Source of the DNA: Gambelia wislizenii
Lineage: Eukaryota > Chordata > Lepidosauria > Squamata > Crotaphytidae
Length of the DNA: 64,000 bases
Assembly: GCA_030847615.1 (NCBI GenBank)
Contig: JAUMIR010000004.1
Coordinates: forward strand, 227,830,501 to 227,894,500
Direction of reading: 5' to 3'
Positions 39,701-51,700 of this stretch are shown here, piece by piece; position 1 is the first letter of the stretch; every line of letters starts with the position of its first letter. The notes under the pieces are model-generated. The model was given only the letters and a program-made list of their open reading frames with translations. It was not told where the DNA came from and made no database searches. A program made the translations under genes and the position numbers.

Positions 39701-42700
39701 AAGAAGATTGTAAATAAAGTTGGAGCAAGAACACAACCTTGCTTCACTCCATTAGTTATTAGAAAGGGCTCTGAAAGAGCATCGCCATATCTGACTTGAC
39801 TGTGCTGGCCCTCGTGTAGCAAGATAATCATTTTAAGGAATTTGGGGGGACATCCTAGTCTTTCCAGGATCTGCCACAGACCTTTTCTACTCACAGTGTC
39901 AAAGGCTTTGGTGAGGTCGACAAATGTTACATAGAGACCCTTGTTCTGCTCTCTACATTTCTCTTGCAGTTGTCTAAGGGCAAATACCATATCTGTAGTA
40001 CTCCTATTGGCTCTAAAGCCACATTGGCTTTCAGGAAGACGTTCTTCTGCAATGGCAGGAACTAATCTGTTCAGGAGTATCCTTGCAAGGATTTTTCCAG
40101 TGATAGAGAGCAGTGTTATGCCTCAACAGTTTGAGAAATCGGATTTTGCTCCTTTTTTCTTGTACAGGATGATGCTGACTGCATCTCGGAGATCTGATGG
40201 CAGTTCCCCTTTTTCCCAGCAATTCACAAGGAGTTCGTGGAATTTATCGTGGCGTGCATGACCTACGTGTTTCCAAACTTCAGGTGGGATTCCATCAATC
40301 TCAGCTACCTTGGCGTTTTTCATCTGCTGTATGGCCTTAAGGGTCTCTTCCAAAGTAGGAGCCATATTGTTAATTGTCCTGACAGCACTATTGTGATGGA
40401 ATTTGAAAAAAACATAAACATATGCAAAAGCATACATGGACTTTGCAATGCAGTTGCTTTCCTTTCCTTTTGGTACTTACTACTTTGCTCACTGGATACA
40501 ATATTCACTTGAAATTATTATATAGGTGAGGTGCAATTCAATGCATTTTTATCCACCTACCAATTTGCAGGTGCCCCTGGGATTCCACTGTCTGGTGCTG
40601 GAACCAGGACAGCGTTCCTTTCTTCTGTTAGTCCCACCCATTGTTCCACAAGTCTTGCTTCTCTTTCTATGTCATCTTCTGATTTTTCTGTGATATGAGA
40701 AGGAAAAATATAGCAAATTCATTCCATGAAATGCTTATAAGTTTGGAACAACAAAATGGCAACCTGCTTTAGATTACCACAAATGCAAATCAGCTCTAAT
40801 AGAGTCAGTAAGAATTTTGCCTCTGATGATGGATATCTAGTTTTCATTTCTAATGAGGTGAATATCAGAACAGTTGTATTACTAAATGTTCCTTTCAAGA
40901 TTAGTTCAGGAATACTTTTTTTAAACTATTCCAAAAACATTTTTAAAAAATGTTTATTGTGCCAGCACAACACTGCATTAAAAAAAAACAAAAAACAGCA
41001 CAGTTCTTCCAAAGGATACAAAGCTGGAAGGGTCACCAACCTTGTTTACTGCTGATTTTTTTAATCTGCTCATCTAAGTATTCTCTCCGTTTTATTAATG
41101 CTTCAGACCACCTCTCTCTCAAGCAGTTTAAGTCTTCCTCCTATTGAAGAGAGAGCATTTTTTTTCTCAACATACCCTCAATCATAATATATATATTTAA
41201 TTTAATTCAATTTTAGCTTTGATTGGAGAAGATAACTGAATAATTGTGATGGCTGATATATGGAAGCATAAGGGTTTACATTTACATTAAACAGTAGATT
41301 GCCCAGGGAGATAATTTGCAAACAGCAAAAAGAAAGAAAAGGTGGCATTGCATCAGCTGCTCCATAGTTAGGTCAATGTTATCCATTGTACATTTGTGTT
41401 TTACAAGCAAATCTAAGCAGAAGAATAAAGCAGTGGCCAACAAACTATTTAGCAGTGTATGGAAACAGAAAAGATTATAAAGCTATCAACACAGATACCC
41501 TTAAACCAGTGTAAATTCCATCATAAGTAACTGCTGCCAGAAAATTAAATCAATCTCATGCAAACAAAAACCCATCATGCAATCATGCTCCCTTACACTA
41601 TAGGATATATTTAATCTGTTCTTTGTAACACATTATCAGGAAGCAATATGAACAGCTGGAAGCAAATTAGTCACTAATTTAGGCTCAACCTACTTTTAAC
41701 AACAACAGAACTGTATATTTAAACCTAGATCTGCCATAATCATATACTATGCTGGGCAGCTTCATGGTAAGTGCAAATCCTTTCTCCTGTCTAATGTTTA
41801 TCAGCCCATGGTGTGTCCTTTGAACTCACATTTCCCTTAGCCAGGCTTCATACTAGAATAATGCTCCCAAATGAGAGCCCCTGTAGTGCAGGAGTGTTGC
41901 TTGAGAGGGGCTGCAGGACTGTAGTCAGCATGCAGAGGTGGCTTCCACTCTCCTCGCCCACAAATCATTTAACCACTCTCCTCTTTCTTCGTGATTGGGT
42001 CAGATATGAGTTTAAAGATATTGCTCAAACATCATATGTAGACTAAGGTGCTTATTACACAAAGCACAAAAAGAAGTGCTTTATCACACTGTTAAAGCAC
42101 TTCTTTTTTTACTGGAAATAATCCATTAATGACCTCCTGTCCTGCTGCTGTTGAGCTATTATCTCTGGTGCAAATGTCTCTTTCTGATTCATGACAATAT
42201 TGGGTGGTCTGGTGGCATTGTGTGGGTGTGGCTAAGATGGGATTTGTTTTCCCTTCCCATGATTCCTCTGCAGGGCAACCTCAGTGTACTTCTGGTGAAT
42301 GGACACCAGCTGGAGTCATAGCTGAGGAGGGTTCTCAAGAAAACAGCTCTATTCTTTTGCTTTCTGTGAATGCTGCAATGTTGTAATTACAGCACAGTAA
42401 GCACATACAGTTTTGTGAAAAAAGAAAGTACATCCTCTTTAGATTCTATGGGTTTACATGCCAGGACATAATAACAATAATCTGTTCCTTCGCAGGTCTT
42501 AAAATTAAATAAATAAAAGATGAAAAACAGCACATGACATATTACTCTATGTCATGATTTACTCAACAAAAATAAAGTCAAAATGGAGAAGCCATGTGTG
42601 AAAAACTAAGTACACCCTTACTGCTTCCATAGGATTTAAGATGTTAAGTAGCAGATAGGCACCGCTAATCAAATGCCCTTGATTAACTGATCATCAGCAA

Positions 42701-45700
42701 GTGTGACCACCTCTATAAAAGCTGAAGTTTTAGCAGTTTGCTGGTCTGGAGCATTCAAGTGTGCATTAACACAATGCCAAGGAGAAAATACATCAGCAAT
42801 GATCTTAGAGAAGCAACCGTTGCTGCCTATCAATCCGGGAAGGGTTATAAGGCCATTATCAAACAATTTAAAGTCCATCATTCTTCAGCAAGAAAGATTA
42901 TTCAAAAGTGGAAAACATTCAAGACAGTTGTCAATCTTCCCAGGAGTGGACGTCCCAGCAAATTCACCCCAAGGTCAGACCATGCAATGCTCAGAGAAAT
43001 TGCAAAAAAACAAAAAACAAAAAACAAACCAACAAGAGGTACATCTCAGATTCTACAGGTCTCAGTTAGCATGTTAAATGTTAAAGTTCATGATGGTACA
43101 ATTAGAAAAAGACTGAAAAGGTATGGTTTGTTTGGAAGGGTTGCCAGGAAAAAGTCTTTTCTCTCTAAAAAGAACATGGCAGCACACTTAGGTTTGCAAA
43201 GTTGTATCTGAACAAACTACAAGACTTCTGGAACAATGTCCTTTGGACAGACGAGACCAAAGTGAAGATATTTGGCCATAATGCACAGCGACACGTTTGG
43301 CAAAAATCAAACACAACACATCAGCACAAACACCTCATACCAACTGTCAAGCACAGTGGTGGAGAGGTGATGATTTGGGGTTGTTTTGTAGCCACAGGAC
43401 CTGGGAACCTTGCAGTCATTGAGTTGACCATGAACACCTTTGAATACAAAGTATTCTAGAGTCCATTGTGAGGCCATCTGTCCAACAGCTAAAGCTTGGC
43501 CAAAATTGGTCATGCAACAGGACAAAGATTCCAAGCACACCAGCAAATCTACAACAGAATGGCTGAAAAAGAAAAAAATCAAGGTGTTGAAATGGCCCAG
43601 TCAAAGTCCCGACCTCAACCCAACTGCTGTGGCGGGACCATAAGAGAGCTGTGCATAAACAAATGCCTGCAAACATCAATGAACTGAAGCAATGTTGTAA
43701 AGAAGAGTGGGCCAAAATTCCTCTACAACGATGTGAGAGACTGATAAAAGTCATAAAGAAAATGATTACTTCAAGTTATTGCTGCTACAGATGGTTCTAC
43801 AAGCTATTAATCATAAGGTGTACTTAGTTTTTCACACATGGCTTCTCTAGTTTGGCTTTATTTTTGTTGAATAAATCATGACATGATGTAATATTTCATG
43901 TGTTGTTCATTTGAGGTTGCATTTACCTCATTTTAAGACTTGCTAAGGAACAGATTATTGTTATTATGTCCTGACATGTAAAACCATAGACTTCAAAGAG
44001 GGTGTACTTTCTTTTTCACACAACTGTATATATAAATAAAAATAAAATAAACAGGAACCCACTTGAATCACATACTGGAGGATTGAGAAAAAAGTGTGTG
44101 AGTTCTTTTCAGAAACAAGAAAATCATACATGGCATATGCAGGGCCTAGTCCTCAAGCAAGAGCTCCTGTGAGACATAATATGAGGTGGGGTATCACTAC
44201 AGTGCAATTGTGGCTTCCTTTAAAAAAGAGCTGTATGAAAGCCTGTGCAAAGTTCACCAATCACTGCCAATTATGAGAAAGAAGGGGGGGGTGAAGGCTA
44301 CCTTCAGTAACAGAGTGCAAAAATACAAACACGAGAATCAATACTATTGAACTGGCATTGCACTGATAGTACAAAAAAAAAGTGGCATTGTCCTCCCACT
44401 ATCTTTCCATGTAAGGGGAAAGCACTTTTCATACAGGAAAGTGCTTTTCATGCACATCTAAATTTGACTTTCTGAAAAACTGTTCATCATACTAGGCTAT
44501 TTGGAGAGATGTTTGCATTGGCTAGCTGTGCAGCTTCTTAAAAGTTTTAATCCCCTTCAAAATGTCATACTTTATTGTGCAACTGCAAACATGTATTAAA
44601 GCTGTTCTCACTAAAGTTAAAGCCAGTCTTTTCAAATTAGTTGGTTTAACAATACAATTAAATATTTAGCATACTTGTGTCTGCGGATAACATACTGTGA
44701 TTCAAAGAAATTTAGAACAAATTCTGGATGATAATTATATAAAAATATTCACTAACTTCATGCAAGGTTGAAAATGGATATTCATATATGAAAATAATAT
44801 CTTTTTCTTTGTGTATAAACCTTTCTGCCCTGTCAGTCATGTCTACAAACTCTCCTTTGTATCACATCAATGTCTGAGTATGTTGATCTCTGTTGTTGCA
44901 CCCAGGCTAAAGGAAAGTCCTTCTAGGATAGCCTTCCACCAAGAACACGTGAAGACCACTTTTTCTGGTCAGCATTCCATCTCTCAGGCAGTTGACAGTT
45001 TTTAACTCTCTGGACTTTTAGCTTCTGAAATCTTATCTGCTGTTCTTTGTTTTGTATTAGTTTTATTATTACATTGTATTGCACTATTTTTAATGGAAAG
45101 GAAGGTAAAATATTTTTTGTTCTTTAATCAATTCAGCCACTCACAACATATCGATAAATAGGGATGCCATATGAGAGAACATAGCATACTGTAACGTTTA
45201 ATTGAAATGGATCATTCTGTAAATCAGGAGAGATCTTTTAAAGCAGAGAGTATTTCAAAAGCTGCTTTTCCATGTGCTACTGCTCTTTGGAGGCTCTTTG
45301 GAGTTGATGACAATTAGCATTAGCTGTGCCCCATGCCATGTGATTTGATAGCAACAGCAGCAATACCTGATAACTATCCATATCACCACCATCATCATCA
45401 TCATCTCCTCCTCCTCTCTGGTAGAAAAAAATACACTTTATAAACACAGAGAACATGATTTTTTTTTTTTTGCCAACACAGCCCAAATAAGAACATACAC
45501 AAATCTACAATTTAGATTTTTTTTAATCCACCAAGTTTAGCCTTAGTGGCCCACCAGCAAAAGGGTGGGAACAGGTGCCTCTCCCCTCTATCACACATTG
45601 CAGAGGATGCACAAACCAAGGTCTCTATGGCAATAAGCAGCCATGCTATGGGTATTTGGAAAAATATGCTCCCTTATTCTCAAGAGATAGGAATAATTTA

Positions 45701-48700
45701 AAATGAGTCCTTCATTTGGCATTAGCAAGTCCTAAATTTACATTCTCTTTGAAAGGATAATCAAGAGGAGAAGCGTCTAGCCTTTCTTCCACCACATAAG
45801 GGTCATCAACAATAATGTTTGAAGGAAATCTTATTATATCATCATCTGCTGGTGCAGTGAACATACTCTGATTACATACTGTGGATTTCAATCCAGTCTT
45901 TCTGAACAGGTAATCTGGGCTGTCAAAACACTGTGTCAACCGCTTGACAGGGAATATGCATATGAAATTATGCATACAACCAAACAGGCTAGACATGGAT
46001 GGGTATTTTTTTGAATTTTGTACAATAATGTGTGTACTGAGCAAAGCAATCTACAGCTGGGCTATCCTTGCCAAACCAGATGGTGTTTGTTTCAGGTGGC
46101 TGAACTTGCTTTACATTAGCTTGGCCAAAATGTTGAAGACAAACAAAATATTTCATTTCAGCAATTTTCTAAATTTTACTTAGCCAAGCACTGTTCATAC
46201 CAAATACTCCAAGGTTTTGTGAGTCAACCATTTCCTGCTCTCTCCCTATTTTTGACTCCATAACTCTTACCAGCAGTATTTCGAGAGATTTCCTCGATTT
46301 TCTTGCCCTTCAATGCTTTAGTCCACCTTTCCCTCCCTGCATCAGAAATTTCAGGAGAATCATAGAATCACAGAATTGTAGAGTTGGAAGAGACCACAAG
46401 GGCCATCTAGTCCAACCCCCTGCCATGCAGGAAATCACGATCAAAGTATCCCTGACAGATGGCCATTCAGCCTCTGTTTAAAGACCTCCAAGGAAGGAGA
46501 CCCCACCATACTCCGAAGTGCCTCAGAGAGCTCTCGCCTATTCTCTAGCCCTTTAAAAATGATTTCCTGCTGGTAGACCCTCCTTCTGCTTCTAGGAAGC
46601 ACCATTTGGAATTTCAACTTGAAACTGGCCAATGCAACAACCAAAAACACTGTCAAATTTTGTAGTACAGGTAACCCCTCATATCTGCGGGGGATATGTT
46701 CCAAGATCCCCCGTGGATACCTGAAACCATGGATAATAGGGAACCTTATTATTTTCAATGAGACAAACAGAGGAGGTTGATCATAGAATTGCATTGGAGG
46801 ACCTAGAAATGCCTATAAAGACCATATTTTGGTCTCTACAGAAATGCCTAGAGAGACCATATTTGGGATAAGTGAGACATGGATACCAAATTCATGGATA
46901 CAGGGATTGGCCTGTATCTACCACAATTTCCTGATGAGTTATAGCTCCCCTCTCCTCACTTTTGCATCTAGTGAGCTCACCAGTTTGAATTCTGATTTCA
47001 AATTTGGCATTGTGACTTGGACAATGACCAAAAAACAAAAACAAAACTTATCAAATTCAAGCCTCTTGGATGATTTCTTCGCTCTGATAGCCTTGTGGCT
47101 GAAGAGCGGGGTATAAATAACTAAACAATAAATAAATAAATAAATAAATAAATAAATGGCTGACACAGACATGCAGAAATATTATTTTATTATAGATTTA
47201 TGTATTTACATAACCAAATACAGCATAAATTATAAAGCAAATAAATATTTCATTTAAATGTGGCTTTCTGCCCAATATTATTGTAAAACAATCCTAGGAA
47301 ATACAGCAACATTACATTACATTACAATAGGAGAGTCAAGAGGTATTGAAATAAAGAGTGCAAAATTGATGGGAAGGCAGAAGGACAGGTTGCTTACCTG
47401 TAACTGTAGTTCTTTGAGTGGTCATCTGTGAACTCACACAAATGGGCTATCTGTGCCTGCACAGTGTATCATTTGGAACCTTCTAGAGCTATTACATAAG
47501 CTTTTTGGCCATAACCCCACCCACCCTCAGGTGCCATATAGCACCCTTCCCACCAAAACCCTCAGTTCCATGGATGTCGCAAGAGCAGCACCCAAAGAGC
47601 TAAGGATAGGCAGGACACAACAAGAGGAGGACGGGCAGGGTTGTGTGAGTCGCAGATGACCATTCAAAGAACTACAGTTACAGGTAAGCAACCTGTCCTT
47701 CTTCATGGTGTCTGTGACTCACACAAATGGGAGACTTGCATGCTATTAACCATAGGAGGAGGGAGTGACTTTCATTAACAAAGTACAGTACATTCGTCTC
47801 AGAAACAGTAAGACCAGAACAGAAAGTATAATACATCTGCTTCAGTGACATCAGGTAAGACAGGACGGCTCTCCTGAAGGCAGCATCAACCCTTGAGCTG
47901 GCATCTAGTGTGATATGAAGGTCAATGACTGCAACCAAGTGGTTGATCTGCAGACATGCTCCAAGGGCACTCTTCTTAGAAAGGCTGGTGACATAGCCAC
48001 AGCTTGTATAAGAATGTCCACAGATACCAGCTGGAGAGTCTTTTTTGGCCAGCTTACAGGACAGGTGAATTGTGGAGATCACCCACTTAGAAAAGCACTG
48101 TGAAGAAACAGACAGTCCCTTCTTCTTTGAAGGCTAACAAATGAAGAGTCTCTGAGAGTTACAGAAACCTGCAGTCCTGTCAACATAGGGCTCTCCTCAC
48201 ATCCAGGCAATGCAATGTCCATTTCAAGTCTGAACCAGGGTTCTGCATCAATGCAGGCAAAATAATGTCCTGATTGATATGGAACCCTGACACAACCTTA
48301 GGTAAAAAGGTAATATCTAGTCTGAGCACAACCTTGTCACAATGGAAACCTAGATAAAGCTGGTTTACTCTGAGAACACATAGCTCCCCTGCATGTCAGA
48401 TTGATGTAATAACCACCAAAAAGGCCATTTTCAAGGGGAGAAGCTGGAGATCATAAGATACCATTGGTTTGAAAGCTTTCCTGGAGAGCTGTGATAACAC
48501 TAGCACCAAGCTCCATTAAAGTGTTGGACCAGAAACTGGAGGATGAAGGTTTTTATAGTCCTTCAGAAATCTCTTCACTTAATGGGTCTTAAAAGCAGGA
48601 AGGCTTCCCAATGACCCCAAAATTGGCTGAAATAGCAGACAAGTAGCATTTGATGGAAGAAAGTGAAAGCATCCTGTCTGAAAGAAGGCACTCCAACCCA

Positions 48701-51700
48701 TGCTAGATTTGAACTTGAGCTGAAGCAATCCCTCGAGGTGACAAGAAGATTAAGAACTTCTTCCACTTATACACATAGGAGCACTGTGTGGAGGGCTTAA
48801 GTGCAGCGGCAATGATGGTCTTGATCACATCCAGCAGTATGGCTAGGGACAAACCCTCCATGCTGTTAACTTGAGAGTGTTGAGATCTGAATGTTTCACT
48901 TTCCTGTTGTAGACTGTCAGAAGGCTGGACAATATCACAGCCTGAGGTAGACACCCTGAGACAGATGAAGAAGCAGAGAAAATCAGGGCACATGAATCTA
49001 TGATCTGCCACAATGAATCGTATCCTCTGTGATGGTTCTAGACGAGACTTTCCCCGATTCAATAAGTCCTAGTGCAATTATCCAACAAAAGTTGCTCTCT
49101 TGTGTGTGCAATGACGAGACAATTGTCTATATATGGAAGAGGAAGACACCTTGCTGCCAAAGCCAAGTTGTCACTACTATCATGCTACTCTTGGGCCATA
49201 CAGAGACTGAAGGGCAGAACTCAAAACTGATGCGTACATTCTTCCACTGAGAAGCAGAGGTAACACCTGTGAAATGGTTGAATCAAAATGTAAAAACAAG
49301 TATTCTTCAAGTCCAGTGTGGCAAACCAATTGCCTTCCTGCATCAAGGGAAGGACAGATTTGAGCATCATTCCTCTGCACCCAGCTGCATGTGTTCAAGC
49401 TGAGTGTCAGTATCAGCACTGAAAAGACCCCTTTGTCAAAGGGGAGATCCTCTATTGTTTAACAGGCTTGGGTTGAGAGGCCTGAAGATCACCAGGCATG
49501 ATGACTAAGTGCTACAGCATTTGCTAAAGCTTTATTGCTGCAATCGGCAATGCGTCAGGAGGTAGTAATCTGTTTGGCTGCAAGTTTGTGCACCTCTGAC
49601 TGAAGCAACACAGCAACCCTGTAATTCTCTTCATTTAGCTTACTAAGAAAATGTGTCATTTTCTCCTAGAACAGCTGTTGGCACACACCCATGCATGCCA
49701 CATAATTGGAAATCTTGCACGTAAGAGCTGCAGAGGAGTAGAACTTTCTCCCCATAGAATTCAAAGTCTTTCCCTCATCGGCAGGGATGGAATAGACCTT
49801 TTGAGATGCCCTAGACAATCCATGTCTACAATAATAGAATATGGCCTTGGAAGACACTGTACATCTGTTGCCCAAGACACTGTATATCTGTGTCCACCGC
49901 TTTGTACAGAACCCCAATTTTCTTGGATGTAGAGGGAATGGAAGATGGTGTCATCCATGATTTCTTTATTACTTGTAGTAGGTAAAGGCAACATAGGGAG
50001 TGAAGCTGGAACCGGCGCCTGTGTGTGTACCTGCTGGAACACAGGATAAGCAATCTGGGTTTCAGGTTGTTTCACCTATAAATTCAGGGATTTGGCCATC
50101 CTGATAATCTGATCAAAGAAAGAATGGACATTGTCAGTTGGTGAAACAGGGTCAACTTTTCCAATAAGGGTGACGGAGACTTCTGTAGTGGTACAATGGA
50201 GGAGTCTGAATCTTACTCCAAATTGGAAGTGGAAGAAGATATGGAGGATGCAGACAGAGCATGATGACAGTGGTCATAGGATGGAAAAGAAGGGTTAAGT
50301 ATTGGAGGAGCAGGCTGTGAAGCTGTACAGGATTGGGCATACTGAACTAGAGGGAATACATCACGGTCTTGAGTCCCAGCAGGAGAGTCAAGAGAAATGG
50401 AGACAGTTCTAGCTGAGGATTATCCATGATAGTGAGGGCGAGAGAGATGGAAGAGCAAGAGCGATGGTGGGATCTCCATGATCTGGAACAAGAAGTAGCG
50501 CAGTAGCTAATGGAAGAATCTGAAGAAGTTGATCTGAACCGGAACATCATTGCTGAGGTTGAGGCAGTACGTGCCCAGGAACAGGTGGAAGAGGCTTGTC
50601 TTTTGGTAATGGAGGAAGGGCCTCTTGATTAGAATGAGGAGGAGTGGCAGAAACTTGAACTACTGGAGATGACTCCAAGATTTTCCCCTCAGAAACTGTA
50701 CCAAGCAGAGTCAGTTTAGGGGGATCATCCTTGTATTGTAGAGACATCCTCAATACTCTCCAATCAAAGCCAAGATCCAACTGATGCCAGGACAGATGGT
50801 TCTCTTTGTGTGGATTCGGTATGGACCACAGAATTTGTAGGTTGTCAATGTGGTGGAGAGGTCAAGAGAGACTGTTCTGGAGGAGGGGAACAAACACAAG
50901 AAGTAGATTCAAGATGGTGATGACCCTTTTATTTTGACTTCTCCTTAGACCGCCTCTATTTATGTCTGTGTTGGGAAACAACAGACTTCATTTCCCCTCA
51001 GCGACCACCATGGAGTTACAGAAACAAGAAGACACTTCGGATTCAGTTTGCGTAGGAGACTAAGATTTCTTGGCCTGCATACAGGACCAAGAAACATCGG
51101 AACCCTTTCAAGTGGCTTTCTTCTAATTCTTGGATTCAACAGTCTCGGATTCCATGAAAGACTGTTTCATAGAGGAAAGGGTACAGAGGAACCCAACAAA
51201 GGAGCAGAAGAAGACTCTGAGGTAGTAGAAACCATGGGAGCCAACTCAACAGCCTGAGAAGAAGTAACCCACAGACTGAAACGTAGGCCTAAGAATATGC
51301 TTGCATAGAAGAACTTTAAGTCTCAAATTCCTATTTCTACAGGCTTGAGGCATGAAAGCCCGGCAGTTGACTACAATGTGAACTTTTCCAAGGCACGTCC
51401 TGCTATGATCTTGGTGCCACAAGACACACACATCTTAAACAACACCACTAAAATGAGGTCCGAGAAGGGAGGACTTCACCACTAATACTACACCGCAAGA
51501 GGAATTCAAAGCCAGCCTGAGATCAATATAACCAGAATCCAGCCAAGAACTAAAGAACAAAGCCAAGGGAAATCTGGAGATGAAATCAAAGAAGTCCTAA
51601 AATATCCAAACCCAATTGTTGACAGTAGAAGTGAAGCTCTAGCCTGCAGTGGATGAAAAGGAACTGAGGTTTTGGCCAGAAGGATGCTATGAAGTGCCTA

